Shown: in pieces, positions 23,278 to 32,160 of the stretch
Layout of the letters: each line of letters begins with the position of its first letter
Numbering within the stretch: position 1 is the stretch's first letter
From: Flammeovirgaceae bacterium UBA976
GTDB taxonomy: Bacteria; Bacteroidota; Bacteroidia; Cytophagales; Cyclobacteriaceae
NCBI GenBank assembly: GCA_002292365.1
Contig: DBBU01000049.1
Location: 1-64,000 of the forward strand
Length of the DNA stretch: 64,000 bases
Direction of reading: 5' to 3'
The notes under the pieces: model-generated
Told to the model about the DNA's origin: nothing
Database searches by the model: none
What the model saw: only the letters and a program-made list of their open reading frames with translations
Translations under genes and position numbers: made by a program

Positions 23278-23460
23278 TTAAACTTCTTTTAAGTCTATTA
23301 GGTGCCTCACTTTATTGATCATTCCGGCAATTTGGGGAGTTAACTCCTTTTCAACCGTTCTATTGAGCTTACCTAGGCCTAGTGCTTGAATGGTCATCAC
23401 TTGTCTCTTGGGCCGTTTGATAGTACTTCGTATTTGGGTTACTAAAACTTTTTTCATCAT
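23278..23460 (-). CDS. rpmD: 50S ribosomal protein L30
   Basis: 60-residue single-domain ferredoxin-like protein. Visible: VTQIRSTIKRPKRQ, TIQALGLGKLNRTVEKE and a C-terminal IDLKEV. Two adjacent ATG codons open the gene; either may be used. It directly follows rpsE. Confidence 0.96.
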   Translation of the reverse strand: MMKKVLVTQIRSTIKRPKRQVMTIQALGLGKLNRTVEKELTPQIAGMINKVRHLIDLKEV

Positions 23461-23979
23461 CTAACCGTTAAAAACTTTGTCTAGTGAAACTCCCCGCTGT
23501 CTTGCAATGGTCAATGGATCTCTCATTTGAGCAAGCGCATCAAAAGTGGCTTTCACTACATTATGGGGGTTCGAAGATCCTTTAGATTTAGCTAAAACAT
23601 CATGAACTCCAGCACTCTCAAGGACCGCACGCATGGCACCACCGGCGATCACACCCGTACCTGCTGATGCCGGCTTTAATAAAACAAACCCACCACCGAA
23701 TTTTCCAATGGCTTCATGAGGAACTGTACCTTTGAAAACAGGAACACGCACTAAATTTTTCTTAGCGTCATCTATTCCTTTAGTTATCGCGTCGGTCACC
23801 TCATTGGCCTTCCCTAATCCATAACCTACTACTCCATTTCCATCACCTACGACAACAATAGCTGAAAAGCTAAATCTTCGACCTCCTTTAACCACTTTAG
23901 CCACACGCTTGATAGCAACAACCTTCTCTTTGAGATCAATATCGCTCGCTCGGACTATTTTAATATTTGATTGTGACAT
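23461..23979 (-). CDS. rpsE: 30S ribosomal protein S5
   Basis: Decoding-fidelity protein of the 30S subunit, 172 residues. Order: dsRBD-like N-terminal domain with [19 protein letters not shown], then [19 protein letters not shown] and [15 protein letters not shown]. Spc-operon position between rplR and rpmD. Confidence 0.98.
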   Translation of the reverse strand: MSQSNIKIVRASDIDLKEKVVAIKRVAKVVKGGRRFSFSAIVVVGDGNGVVGYGLGKANEVTDAITKGIDDAKKNLVRVPVFKGTVPHEAIGKFGGGFVLLKPASAGTGVIAGGAMRAVLESAGVHDVLAKSKGSSNPHNVVKATFDALAQMRDPLTIARQRGVSLDKVFNG

Positions 23980-23984
23980 ATTCT

Positions 23985-24332
23985 TTAAAATTTTAACCCC
24001 CCCTCACGTGCTCCATCAGCCATTGCTTTGACTTGACCATGAAAAGGATATCCACCCCGATCAAAAACAACTTTTTTTATTCCACTCGTTTGTGCTTTTT
24101 CAGCTAATTTCAAACCTACCTGTTTTGAAATTGCCACTGTTACGTTTGAAACTCCGATTTCTTTAGATGAAACAGCGACTACCGTTTCGCCCTTTTCATC
24201 GTTGATCAATTGTGCGTAGATAGCCCGGTTACTTCTGTACACTGACAATCGAGGTGCGAAGGTCGTTCCCGAGATTTTGCTGCGAATACCTTTTCTAATT
24301 CTAATTCTTCTATTAACCTTTGATATAGCCAT
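23985..24332 (-). CDS. rplR: 50S ribosomal protein L18
   Basis: 5S rRNA-binding protein, 115 residues, with a basic N-terminus ([16 protein letters not shown]), [14 protein letters not shown] and the C-terminal [20 protein letters not shown]. Five bases separate it from rpsE. Confidence 0.98.
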   Translation of the reverse strand: MAISKVNRRIRIRKGIRSKISGTTFAPRLSVYRSNRAIYAQLINDEKGETVVAVSSKEIGVSNVTVAISKQVGLKLAEKAQTSGIKKVVFDRGGYPFHGQVKAMADGAREGGLKF

Positions 24333-24340
24333 CTTTCTAC

Positions 24341-24892
24341 TTATTTAGCAGCTGTCTTACCAGCTTTTCTCCTAATCTCTTCACCCACAAAACGTATTCC
24401 CTTGCCTTTGTACGGCTCTATCTTCCTGAGCGACCGAATTTTGGCAGCTACTTGCCCTAGCAGTTGCTTATCGTTACTATCAAGGCTAATGATAGGATTT
24501 TTACCTTTTGCAGTCTCAGCCGAAACTGTCATTTCTGAAGGTATAGCTAGAAAAATATTATGTGAATACCCTACGTTCAATTCTAATATATTTCCTTGTA
24601 CCGCTGCTTTGTAACCTACACCAACTAATTCAAGCTTACAACTATATCCTTCAGTGACACCCGTAACCATGTTATAGATTAAAGATCTGTATAGACCATG
24701 CAACGCTTTATGTCTCTTCTGCTCTGTAGGTCTCTGTACTGTTAATATGCCCGCCTCAATTGAGGCGGTAATTTCAGAACCTATATTTTGGGACAGTTGA
24801 CCCTTCGGTCCGTTTACTTTTATATCCCCTCCATCTACAGTTATTTCGACTCCTGAGGGTATGGTTATTGGGGCTTTTCCTATTCTCGACAT
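24341..24892 (-). CDS. rplF: 50S ribosomal protein L6
   Basis: Two repeated L6 domains in 183 residues, binding near the sarcin-ricin loop. N-terminal MSRIGKAPITIPSGVEI and the C-terminal signature PYKGKGIRFVGEEIRRKAGK are clear. Spc order rpsH-rplF-rplR. Confidence 0.98.
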   Translation of the reverse strand: MSRIGKAPITIPSGVEITVDGGDIKVNGPKGQLSQNIGSEITASIEAGILTVQRPTEQKRHKALHGLYRSLIYNMVTGVTEGYSCKLELVGVGYKAAVQGNILELNVGYSHNIFLAIPSEMTVSAETAKGKNPIISLDSNDKQLLGQVAAKIRSLRKIEPYKGKGIRFVGEEIRRKAGKTAAK

Positions 24893-24901
24893 ATTAAAAA
24901 A

Positions 24902-25300
24902 TTAATAAACGTAACAAAGTATTTCACCACCTATGTTTTCTGTTCTGGCTTTCTTGTCCGTGATAATACCCTTGGATGTACTGATCACAGCGATTCCCAA
25001 ACCATTCAAGACACGCGGCAAATCGCCCGCACCCTTATATTTTCTTAGCCCTGGCTTGCTTACCCGTTCAAGATTGGTTATCGCGGAACGCTTGGTTTCA
25101 GGATTGTATTTAAGCGCAATCTTGATTACTGACCCTGGGCCCTCTTTATCAAATTTGAAATTAGCGATATATCCCTGATCATGTAAAAGTTTGGTTATTT
25201 CTTTTTTCATACGTGAAGTTGGAATCTCCACAATCCTATGATTCGCGCCGATGGCATTTCGAATCCTAGTTAAGTAATCTGCTATGGGGTCTGTTACCAT
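24902..25300 (-). CDS. rpsH: 30S ribosomal protein S8
   Basis: Central-domain 16S rRNA binder, 132 residues. MVTDPIADYLTRIRNA at the N-terminus and the signature GIAVISTSKGIITDKKAR near the C-terminus. In other bacteria S8 represses its own operon. It follows an 82-base gap containing a promoter-like motif, unusual inside this tightly packed cluster. Confidence 0.98.
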   Translation of the reverse strand: MVTDPIADYLTRIRNAIGANHRIVEIPTSRMKKEITKLLHDQGYIANFKFDKEGPGSVIKIALKYNPETKRSAITNLERVSKPGLRKYKGAGDLPRVLNGLGIAVISTSKGIITDKKARTENIGGEILCYVY

Positions 25301-25335
25301 AAAATTTTTAAATTTTGTCTACTTGAAAAGGAACG

Positions 25336-25343
25336 CAAAGTTA
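25336..25343 (-). promoter_or_regulatory. Possible internal promoter before rpsH
   Basis: Minus-strand TAACTTTG matches TAnnTTTG exactly and is followed by GCGTTCC, like the rpsL promoter region. Only a weak TTTT stands at the -33 distance. It lies in the 82-base gap between rpsN and rpsH, where neighbours are otherwise separated by 0-20 bases. Confidence 0.5.
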
Positions 25344-25382
25344 ATTATTGTTTTCTATTTAGAAAATATTTCGAACTTAAAC

Positions 25383-25652
25383 TTACCAACTTGCTTTAGT
25401 TATACCAGGTATTTTCCCATCCGATGCCATTTCTCTAAAAGTTACTCTAGATAAGCCAAACTTTCTCATGTAACCCTTAGGCCTTCCAGTCAATTTGCAT
25501 CTATTATGGAGTCTGACTGGGGATGAATCTTTTGGTAACTTATCTAGACCTACGTAATCGCCGGCTGCCTTCAATGCTTTCCTCTTTTCACCAAATTTAG
25601 CGACCAATCGCTCCCTTTTTCTTTCTCTTGCTTTTAATGATTCTTTTGCCAT
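25383..25652 (-). CDS. rpsN: 30S ribosomal protein S14
   Basis: Head protein of the 30S subunit, 89 residues from the ATG at 25652 ([20 protein letters not shown]); a longer reading would run into rplE. It is the long, zinc-independent type: the CxxC pairs of the short form are missing, and the C-terminal [21 protein letters not shown] is intact. It lies 7 bases after rplE. Confidence 0.97.
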   Translation of the reverse strand: MAKESLKARERKRERLVAKFGEKRKALKAAGDYVGLDKLPKDSSPVRLHNRCKLTGRPKGYMRKFGLSRVTFREMASDGKIPGITKASW

Positions 25653-25659
25653 TATATAA

Positions 25660-26214
25660 TTAATTTTTGCCCTTAGAAAAAGGCATACCAAATGCTTTGA
25701 GCAATGCTAAACTTTCTTCATCAGTCTTGGCTGTTGTTACAAAGGTGATGTCCATTCCCGCAATCTTATTGATTTTATCAATGCTGATTTCTGGAAATAT
25801 AATTTGCTCTTGTACACCCAAGGAATAATTACCTCGGCCATCAAATCCTCTCGATTTAACCCCCTTAAAATCCCTTACTCGAGGAAGTGCCACGGTTAAT
25901 AATCTATCGAGAAATTCATACATGCGGTCTCCTCGGAGAGTAACTTTTGCTCCAATAGGCATTCCCTCTCTCAACTTGAAATTAGAAACTGACTTCTTTG
26001 CTATCGTAGCCACAGCCTGTTGGCCTGTAACAGTGGTTAACTCTAATACACCGACATCAACTAATTTTTTGTCGGACACCGCATCACCAATACCTCTGTT
26101 TATGGCTATTTTCACCATCTTCGGCACTTGCATTACCGACTTATATTGAAACTTCTCACTTAACAAAGGAATGATTTCTGAAATATATTTATCTTTTAGT
26201 CTTGGGATTGCCAT
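25660..26214 (-). CDS. rplE: 50S ribosomal protein L5
   Basis: 5S rRNA and P-site tRNA contact protein, 184 residues from the ATG at 26214 ([18 protein letters not shown]); upstream in-frame codons would overlap rplX. Signature regions [28 protein letters not shown] and the C-terminal [19 protein letters not shown] are present. Confidence 0.98.
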   Translation of the reverse strand: MAIPRLKDKYISEIIPLLSEKFQYKSVMQVPKMVKIAINRGIGDAVSDKKLVDVGVLELTTVTGQQAVATIAKKSVSNFKLREGMPIGAKVTLRGDRMYEFLDRLLTVALPRVRDFKGVKSRGFDGRGNYSLGVQEQIIFPEISIDKINKIAGMDITFVTTAKTDEESLALLKAFGMPFSKGKN

Positions 26215-26215
26215 C

Positions 26216-26542
26216 TTAAATAAATTCTCCTGATTTTTTCGAATAACGCTGGATTTTGCCCTCAGCATTTAATTTTCTTCCTATTCTCGTCGGTTCGCCA
26301 GATGTCGGATCTATTAGCATCAAATTACTGATGTGCATCGCAGCCTCAGTATTGATCAATCCACCCTCCGGCTTGTCAGCTGAAGGTTTAACATGTTTGG
26401 TGACCATATTCACTCCTTCAACAATGGCTCTGTACTTACTTGTAATTATTTCTAATACTTTGCCTGTTTTACCGTTATCATTACCTGTAAGGATCTTGAC
26501 GGTATCACCCTTTTTTATATGTATCTTTTTCATATTAGCCAT
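26216..26542 (-). CDS. rplX: 50S ribosomal protein L24
   Basis: Assembly initiator of the 50S subunit near the exit tunnel, 108 residues. The KOW motif [20 protein letters not shown] opens the protein, followed by [14 protein letters not shown]. One base separates it from rplE. Confidence 0.98.
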   Translation of the reverse strand: MANMKKIHIKKGDTVKILTGNDNGKTGKVLEIITSKYRAIVEGVNMVTKHVKPSADKPEGGLINTEAAMHISNLMLIDPTSGEPTRIGRKLNAEGKIQRYSKKSGEFI

Positions 26543-26544
26543 GT

Positions 26545-26913
26545 TTATAACACTTCTGGTGCCAATGAAACGATTTTCATAAACTGCTTCTCGCGCAATT
26601 CCCGAGCTACGGGTCCAAATATTCTGGTACCTTTAGGCTCATTATTTTCGTTTAGTAAAACAGCTGCATTGTCCTCAAATCGAACGTAAGATCCATCCTT
26701 TCTACGTATCTCTTTTTTGGTCCGAACAACGACAGCTTTTGAAACTGTCCCTTTCTTAACAGAGCTTGACGAGATTGCAGATTTGATCGATACTACAATC
26801 GTGTCACCTATGTAGGCATATCTCTTTTTAGTACCCCCTAAAACGCGAATACATAGTACCTCTTTAGCCCCACTGTTGTCCGCTACTTTAAGCCTTGATT
26901 CTTGTTGCACCAT
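26545..26913 (-). CDS. rplN: 50S ribosomal protein L14
   Basis: Conserved beta-barrel at the subunit interface, 122 residues. [19 protein letters not shown] at the N-terminus and [20 protein letters not shown] at the C-terminus are diagnostic. Two bases separate it from rplX. Confidence 0.98.
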   Translation of the reverse strand: MVQQESRLKVADNSGAKEVLCIRVLGGTKKRYAYIGDTIVVSIKSAISSSSVKKGTVSKAVVVRTKKEIRRKDGSYVRFEDNAAVLLNENNEPKGTRIFGPVARELREKQFMKIVSLAPEVL

Positions 26914-26914
26914 A

Positions 26915-27169
26915 TTATTTTGCTCTTTTTACTATTTCTACTAAGCGCCATCGCTTAATCTTGCTTAGAGGACGAGTCTCCATAATTTTGACCGTGTCCC
27001 CAACATTGCAATCATTTTGTTCGTCATGGGCTGTAAGCTTGGTGGTCTTTTGAACAAACTTTCCATACATGGGATGCTTCACCTTTCTTACCACAGCCAC
27101 AGTGATGCTCTTCTGCATCTTATCGCCTATCACTAGACCTACTCTTTCCTTTCTAAGATTTCTTTCCAT
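26915..27169 (-). CDS. rpsQ: 30S ribosomal protein S17
   Basis: OB-fold 16S rRNA binder, 84 residues from the ATG at 27169 ([13 protein letters not shown]). A start at 27187 would overlap the end of rpmC, so the inner one is chosen. The signature [20 protein letters not shown] is present. Confidence 0.97.
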   Translation of the reverse strand: MERNLRKERVGLVIGDKMQKSITVAVVRKVKHPMYGKFVQKTTKLTAHDEQNDCNVGDTVKIMETRPLSKIKRWRLVEIVKRAK

Positions 27170-27176
27170 AAACCCT

Positions 27177-27371
27177 TTATTTAACAAGCTGCTTTGCCCG
27201 CACCTCAGTTTCTAGTCTTGCAATTAACTTACGCGCTGCTCTAATCTTCATGGGATTTTCAATGGGCGTGATGGCATGAGCAAACGTCAATTTATTGTAT
27301 GACTCTTTTTCAATGGCAAGTTTATTTGCCAACTCATCTATACTTAAACCTCTTAACTCAGAATTTTTCAT
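27177..27371 (-). CDS. rpmC: 50S ribosomal protein L29
   Basis: Small two-helix protein at the tunnel exit that helps dock SRP and trigger factor. 64 residues: [14 protein letters not shown], ending with [18 protein letters not shown]. Its start overlaps the rplP stop by 4 bases. Confidence 0.97.
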   Translation of the reverse strand: MKNSELRGLSIDELANKLAIEKESYNKLTFAHAITPIENPMKIRAARKLIARLETEVRAKQLVK

Positions 27372-27787
27372 ACTCGATAATCCCTTTTTACTACAAATCT
27401 TGAACTAATGGGCAGCTTTTGTGCCGCCAAACTTAATGCCTCTTTTGCTAAATCAAGACTTACTCCTGCTGCCTCAAACAATATAGTCCCAGGCTTTACA
27501 CATGCCACCCAGTACTCTGGAGCACCCTTACCTTTTCCCATTCTTACTTCAGCTGGCTTTTTGGTCACTGGCTTATCTGGAAATATTCTAATCCATACTT
27601 GCCCTTCCCTCTTCATCGCACGCGTCATAGCAATACGAGCCGCTTCAATTTGCCGACTTGTCAGCCATCCTGGCTCTAAAGACTTAACTCCGAAGGTACC
27701 AAACGACAACAAGTGTCCCCGTTGTGCTAATCCTTTAACCCTTCCTTTTTGCCTTTTTCTAAACTTTGTTCGCTTAGGTTGTAACAT
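27368..27787 (-). CDS. rplP: 50S ribosomal protein L16
   Basis: Sits at the base of the A-site tRNA channel, 139 residues. [19 protein letters not shown], the [21 protein letters not shown] region and [17 protein letters not shown] are the conserved stretches. It precedes rpmC with a 4-base overlap. Confidence 0.98.
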   Translation of the reverse strand: MLQPKRTKFRKRQKGRVKGLAQRGHLLSFGTFGVKSLEPGWLTSRQIEAARIAMTRAMKREGQVWIRIFPDKPVTKKPAEVRMGKGKGAPEYWVACVKPGTILFEAAGVSLDLAKEALSLAAQKLPISSRFVVKRDYRV

Positions 27788-27805
27788 CTTTTAATATCTT
27801 TAAAA

Positions 27806-28531
27806 TTATCTTCTTTTTCTCCTTGGTCCATCGGGCCTAGCTCTACCACCAGCATTACCACCACCGGTGTTATTTGCAACACCAATATTTGGAGAAAGAT
27901 CTCTTTTACCAAATATGAGGCCTTTAAAAATCCATACTTTGATACCTATTTTACCATATACCGTTTGGGCCTCAGAGACTGCATAGTCGATGTCTGCTCG
28001 TAAAGTGTGCAAGGGTATTGCACCTTCTTTATATTGCTCAGTACGTGCCATCTCGGCACCGCCCAATCGACCCGCACATTTTATCTTGATTCCTAAAGCA
28101 CCTACACGCATAGCTGAAGCTATGGCTTGCTTCATAGCTCTTCTGTAAGAAATTCTTGCCTTCAATTGCTGAGCAATAGACTCTCCTACCAATAAGGCAT
28201 CCAATTCAGGTCTTTTAATCTCGAAAATATTAATTTGAAGTTCTTTACCAGTGATTTTTTTCAACTCTTCTTTCAACTTATCAACCTCGGAGCCTCCTTT
28301 ACCTATCACGACACCCGGTCGGGCCGTGTGTATTGTCAAGGTTATCCTTTTCAAGGTCCTTTCAATAACTACTTTTGAAATTCCACCTTTTGTGATTCTT
28401 GCTAGAAGATACTTCCGAATTTTGTGATCTTCAACAATGTTGTCTGCGAATGATTTTCCCCCATACCAATTAGAATCCCATCCTTTAATGATACCAAGTC
28501 TTAAACTTATTGGGTTTACCTTTTGTCCCAT
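27806..28531 (-). CDS. rpsC: 30S ribosomal protein S3
   Basis: mRNA-entry-site protein with helicase activity as part of the 30S. 241 residues: [20 protein letters not shown], a KH domain with [14 protein letters not shown], the C-terminal domain [24 protein letters not shown] and a Gly/Arg-rich tail. S10-cluster order rplV-rpsC-rplP. Confidence 0.98.
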   Translation of the reverse strand: MGQKVNPISLRLGIIKGWDSNWYGGKSFADNIVEDHKIRKYLLARITKGGISKVVIERTLKRITLTIHTARPGVVIGKGGSEVDKLKEELKKITGKELQINIFEIKRPELDALLVGESIAQQLKARISYRRAMKQAIASAMRVGALGIKIKCAGRLGGAEMARTEQYKEGAIPLHTLRADIDYAVSEAQTVYGKIGIKVWIFKGLIFGKRDLSPNIGVANNTGGGNAGGRARPDGPRRKRR

Positions 28532-28534
28532 CGA

Positions 28535-29014
28535 TTAGTCTTTTTGCATTTCATTATCATTTTCAACTTTTGCATTACGATCATCTAATGTAATAGCAAG
28601 ATGATGGGAACGCTTTCTTATCCTGTGCGCCCTACCTTGAGGAGCCGTACGCAACCTTTTCAACATCCGAGCGCTGTCTACATATATTTCTTTGACATAC
28701 AAATCAGCCTCTTCAATGTTTACATCCTCATTCTTTAACTGCCAGTTGGCAATGGCAGATAATAATACTTTTTCTAAAATACTTGAAGCAAACTTGGAGT
28801 CGAACTTTAAGACATTTAGTGCCACACTTACCCGTTGGTCCCTGATCATGTCGGCAACTAACCTCATTTTACGTGGAGCAGATGGAAAATTGCGTAGAGA
28901 AGCTGTTACGGCACCTTGTCGTCCAGATTTTGATTTTATAGCTTCCTTTTGTGCTTCCTTCTCTATTCTGATCCTGACAGACTTTTTGATCTTTTTATTT
29001 TCTTTCGCCTCCAT
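28535..29014 (-). CDS. rplV: 50S ribosomal protein L22 with N-terminal extension
   Basis: Lines the exit tunnel; its beta-hairpin is a macrolide-resistance site. The core begins near residue 40 (RNFPSAPRKMRLVADMIR) and ends with RTAPQGRAHRIRKRSHHLAI. About 38 residues rich in Lys, Glu and Arg precede the core, making 159 residues versus ~110 in E. coli. The ATG overlaps the rpsS stop, so this start is probably genuine. Confidence 0.97.
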   Translation of the reverse strand: MEAKENKKIKKSVRIRIEKEAQKEAIKSKSGRQGAVTASLRNFPSAPRKMRLVADMIRDQRVSVALNVLKFDSKFASSILEKVLLSAIANWQLKNEDVNIEEADLYVKEIYVDSARMLKRLRTAPQGRAHRIRKRSHHLAITLDDRNAKVENDNEMQKD

Positions 29015-29289
29015 TATCTTTTCTTATCCTTTTTTGCGATATGACCCCTGAAGTTTCGCGTGGGTGAAAACTCCCCTAACTTGTGACCTACCATGTTTTC
29101 AGTGACCATAATAGGAATGAACTTATTACCATTGTGGACCGCAAAGGTATGTCCTACAAAATCAGGTGAGATCATTGATCTTCTTGACCAAGTTTTGATC
29201 ACATTCTTCTTTCCGTTATCATTAAGTGCATCGACCTTTTTTTCAAGGCGAAAATCTATGTAAGGTCCTTTTTTTAGTGATCTAGCCAT
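29014..29289 (-). CDS. rpsS: 30S ribosomal protein S19
   Basis: Head protein that contacts the A-site finger of 23S rRNA, 91 residues. [19 protein letters not shown] and the C-terminal [18 protein letters not shown] are diagnostic. Start and stop each overlap a neighbour by one base. Confidence 0.98.
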   Translation of the reverse strand: MARSLKKGPYIDFRLEKKVDALNDNGKKNVIKTWSRRSMISPDFVGHTFAVHNGNKFIPIMVTENMVGHKLGEFSPTRNFRGHIAKKDKKR

Positions 29290-30110
29290 TATTTTCTTTT
29301 AGTTACGATCATTTTGTCTGAATATTTATTTGGCTTTCTGGTTTTATGCCCTTTAGCATAAATGCCATTCCTTGAGCGTGGATGCCCTCCTGAAGACTTT
29401 CCTTCTCCTCCGCCCATCGGATGATCTACAGGATTCATTGCTACCCCTCTTACTCGAGGTCTTCTACCTAACCATCTATTCCGTCCAGCTTTACCCAGTC
29501 TAACGTTCATGTGGTCACTATTAGAAACAGTTCCAATGGTTGCAGAGCAAGTAGATAGTACAAGTCTCATTTCACCGGAGGGCAACTTCAAGGTGACATA
29601 CTTGCCGTCCTTAGCAACTAGCTGCGCATAGGAACCCGCGCTTCTTGCCATTGCTCCGCCCTTACCTGGCTTCAACTCAATGTTGTGTATGATTGTACCC
29701 AGAGGTATTTCTGATAGCGGTAAGGCATTTCCAACTTCTGGCGCCACGCCCGGACCACTTAACAACACGGTCTCGACTTCAAGACCATTTGGTGCAATAA
29801 TATATCTTTTTTCGCCATCTGCATAGAACAATAACGCAATACGTGCCGTTCTATTCGGATCGTATTCGATCGATTTGACCGTAGCGGGGATATCGAACTT
29901 GTCTCTTTTAAAATCAATGTCTCTTAGCCTTTTTTTGTGACCGCCTCCTACATTACGAACAGTCATCTTTCCAGTGCTATTTCTTCCCCCGGATCTTTTT
30001 ACGGATGAAATTAAAGACTTTTCTGGTTTATCAGCTGTTATCTTGTCGAAAACAGGTGCTATCCTAAATCTTTGGCCGGGAGTGGTTGGTTTAAGTTTTC
30101 TAATTGCCAT
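29289..30110 (-). CDS. rplB: 50S ribosomal protein L2
   Basis: Needed for peptidyl transfer and subunit joining, 273 residues. It has the N-terminal [12 protein letters not shown] segment ([18 protein letters not shown]) and the C-terminal [22 protein letters not shown] with the conserved functional His. Standard order rplW-rplB-rpsS. Confidence 0.98.
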   Translation of the reverse strand: MAIRKLKPTTPGQRFRIAPVFDKITADKPEKSLISSVKRSGGRNSTGKMTVRNVGGGHKKRLRDIDFKRDKFDIPATVKSIEYDPNRTARIALLFYADGEKRYIIAPNGLEVETVLLSGPGVAPEVGNALPLSEIPLGTIIHNIELKPGKGGAMARSAGSYAQLVAKDGKYVTLKLPSGEMRLVLSTCSATIGTVSNSDHMNVRLGKAGRNRWLGRRPRVRGVAMNPVDHPMGGGEGKSSGGHPRSRNGIYAKGHKTRKPNKYSDKMIVTKRK

Positions 30111-30120
30111 CTCTTAGTAA

Positions 30121-30408
30121 TTAAATTCCACTATAAAAATCAATAATATCTCCATCAGCAACCTTGACAATGGCTTTTTTGTATGTTTTCGACTTACCTT
30201 TAATGACACCGGATTTCGTAGATCTCGACTTAGATTTTCCCGGTTGTACCATCGTATTTACGAATTCTACAGTGACACCATATTTCTTTTCAACTTCCTG
30301 TCTAATCTGCACCTTATTGGCGCTTCTCTCTACCACGAAGCCATACTTGCCGTGCTCATTCATTGCAGATGATTTTTCTGTTACAAGGGGTTTAATAAGT
30401 ATGCTCAT
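30121..30408 (-). CDS. rplW: 50S ribosomal protein L23
   Basis: Docking site for trigger factor and SRP at the tunnel exit. 95 residues with IKPLVTEKSSAM at the N-terminus, GKYGFVVERSANKVQIRQEV and VEFVNTMVQPGKSK. The ATG overlaps the rplD stop. Confidence 0.97.
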   Translation of the reverse strand: MSILIKPLVTEKSSAMNEHGKYGFVVERSANKVQIRQEVEKKYGVTVEFVNTMVQPGKSKSRSTKSGVIKGKSKTYKKAIVKVADGDIIDFYSGI

Positions 30409-31034
30409 CAGTTCAATCTATTTTCTATGGTGTCAATGGCACTCTCAAATAATACGATGTAGTCAGCATTCACTAGTTCGTATGTAGACAACTCATTGGC
30501 GCTGATAACTTTGGCATTCGGAATATTTCTAGCAGAAGTCACTGCATTGTCGTTCACATTACCGGTAATAAACAATGCCTTATCAATCTCCAATTTGAGA
30601 GCCTTTAAAATCGATTTAAAGACTTTGGTCTTGGGAACATCAATGATCTGATCCTCCATAACACGAATCTTTTTTTCAGCAGCTTTCGCAGAGAATGCTG
30701 AACGCTTGGCTAACCTTTTGACTTTCTTGTTTAAATCGAAACCATAGTCTCTAGGAACTGGACCGAAGATGGTACCTCCCCCTCTCAGTAAACCTGACTT
30801 TATACTACCAGCTCTAGCTGTACCTGTCCCTTTTTGTTTTTTTATCTTTCTCGTGGACCCTGTGACGTTAGCTTTACATTTTGTCTTGTGGGTACCTTGA
30901 CGTTGATTAGCCAAAAATTGCTTTACCTCCAAATAAACCGCATGCTCATTGGGCTCGATCTTGTAAATACCATTTAGCAGCTCGATCTTTCGACCGGTAT
31001 CCTCACCCTTATTATTTATAACTTCTATTTTCAT
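30408..31034 (-). CDS. rplD: 50S ribosomal protein L4
   Basis: Its extended loop lines the exit tunnel; in E. coli it also represses the S10 operon. 208 residues with the tunnel loop QRQGTHKTKCKANVTGSTRK, GTGTARAGSIKSGLLRGGG and the C-terminal helices. Three bases after rplC. Confidence 0.98.
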   Translation of the reverse strand: MKIEVINNKGEDTGRKIELLNGIYKIEPNEHAVYLEVKQFLANQRQGTHKTKCKANVTGSTRKIKKQKGTGTARAGSIKSGLLRGGGTIFGPVPRDYGFDLNKKVKRLAKRSAFSAKAAEKKIRVMEDQIIDVPKTKVFKSILKALKLEIDKALFITGNVNDNAVTSARNIPNAKVISANELSTYELVNADYIVLFESAIDTIENRLN

Positions 31035-31037
31035 GAC

Positions 31038-31670
31038 TTATTTTTCTAAAATCACATAAGAATTTTTTGCTCCTGGAATTGAGCCACTTATTAATATAAG
31101 ATTTTTTTCGGGATAGATTTTCATCACTTTGAGATTAAGAATTTTCTTTCGACCACCTCCCATTCTACCAGCCATTCTCATTCCCTTAAAAACCCTTGAA
31201 GGAAAGGAAGCTGCTCCTATAGAACCCGGCGCTCTCAACCTATTGTGTTGCCCATGTGTTGCTTGTCCGACACCTGCAAAATTATGTCTTTTAACAACTC
31301 CTTGAAAACCTTTTCCTTTGGTCGTTCCAACAGCATCAACAAAATCGTCTACTTTAAAAACATCAGCAATGTTGATTTCTTTTCCTAAAGTAATTTTGTC
31401 ATCAAACTCACTTCTGAAATCTCTAAATTCAACTTGATATTTCTTGGGTTGGGATCCTGCCTTGGCATAATGTCCCTTTTCAGCTTTTGACGTATTCTTT
31501 TCTTTTTTATCATCATAGGCAAGCTGAACCGCACGATATCCATCGGAATCCTCATTTTTCACTTGCGTAACGACGCAAGGACCGGCCTCAACCAATGTAC
31601 AAGCAATACTTTTGCCCGCTTCATTGTATATATTGGTCATCCCTACTTTTTTACCTATTAATCCAGGCAT
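31038..31670 (-). CDS. rplC: 50S ribosomal protein L3
   Basis: Assembly initiator near the peptidyl-transferase centre, 210 residues. [19 protein letters not shown] and the central signature [20 protein letters not shown], with [15 protein letters not shown], are clear. Unlike the usual arrangement, rpsJ is not transcriptionally continuous with it: a terminator and a promoter lie between them, and a short reading frame precedes its start. Confidence 0.98.
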   Translation of the reverse strand: MPGLIGKKVGMTNIYNEAGKSIACTLVEAGPCVVTQVKNEDSDGYRAVQLAYDDKKEKNTSKAEKGHYAKAGSQPKKYQVEFRDFRSEFDDKITLGKEINIADVFKVDDFVDAVGTTKGKGFQGVVKRHNFAGVGQATHGQHNRLRAPGSIGAASFPSRVFKGMRMAGRMGGGRKKILNLKVMKIYPEKNLILISGSIPGAKNSYVILEK

Positions 31671-31682
31671 TTTTTGAAATTA

Positions 31683-31709
31683 TTAATTGTTTAATACTCT
31701 TTTCTTCAT
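31683..31709 (-). CDS. Possible 8-codon leader peptide before rplC
   Basis: Within the predicted rplC leader, ATG (31707-31709) opens the reading frame Met-Lys-Lys-Arg-Val-Leu-Asn-Asn, closed by TAA at 31683. A strong GGAGGG (31715-31720) sits 5 bases upstream of the ATG, which is striking in a genome whose genes mostly lack such sequences. The stop is 12 bases before the rplC start. No comparative evidence is available. Confidence 0.35.
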   Translation of the reverse strand: MKKRVLNN

Positions 31710-31730
31710 GGATTCCCTCCAAAAGGTGTG

Positions 31731-31761
31731 CAAAGATAATAATTCTGTCTAATGAACCAAT
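31731..31761 (-). promoter_or_regulatory. Promoter for rplC and the S10/spc genes
   Basis: Minus-strand TATCTTTG (31731-31738) matches TAnnTTTG, and ATTGG lies at the -33 distance (31757-31761; 18-19 bases upstream). It falls between the rpsJ terminator and rplC, leaving a leader of roughly 55 bases. Confidence 0.75.
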
Positions 31762-31782
31762 GATTAACTGATATTAAAAGAC

Positions 31783-31815
31783 AAAAAAAGAACCAACTCA
31801 AAAATGTGTTGGCTC
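31783..31815 (-). terminator. Terminator after rpsJ
   Basis: Minus-strand stem GAGCCAAC / GTTGGTTC (eight pairs, one G-T), 10-base loop, then seven T. It begins 20 bases after the rpsJ stop codon and separates the str-type operon from rplC. Confidence 0.85.
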
Positions 31816-31835
31816 TTCATAATTTTTAAAACAAA

Positions 31836-32141
31836 TCAGACCTTAATTTCGACATCCACTCCGCTGGGTAATTCTAATTTCATCAATGCGTCCACAGTTT
31901 TGGCACTGTTAGAATATATATCTACCAAACGCTTATACGTACATAATTGAAACTGTTCTCTTGATTTTTTATTTACGTGAGGGGACCTGAGTACCGTAAA
32001 TTTTTCTTTTACGGTGGGCAAAGGTATCGGGCCGCTAACAACCGCTCCGGTTGTTTTCACAGCACGTACTATTTTCTCGGATGACTTATCTACCAAGTTG
32101 TGATCGTATGATCTTAATTTAATTCTAATTTTTTGATTCAT
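31836..32141 (-). CDS. rpsJ: 30S ribosomal protein S10
   Basis: Head protein and NusB partner in antitermination, 101 residues. [37 protein letters not shown] and [18 protein letters not shown] are diagnostic. It is last in rpsL-rpsG-fusA-rpsJ and is followed by a terminator, so here it belongs to the str operon and not to the S10 operon proper. Confidence 0.98.
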   Translation of the reverse strand: MNQKIRIKLRSYDHNLVDKSSEKIVRAVKTTGAVVSGPIPLPTVKEKFTVLRSPHVNKKSREQFQLCTYKRLVDIYSNSAKTVDALMKLELPSGVDVEIKV

Positions 32142-32160
32142 AAACTATTCCGAAAACTGA

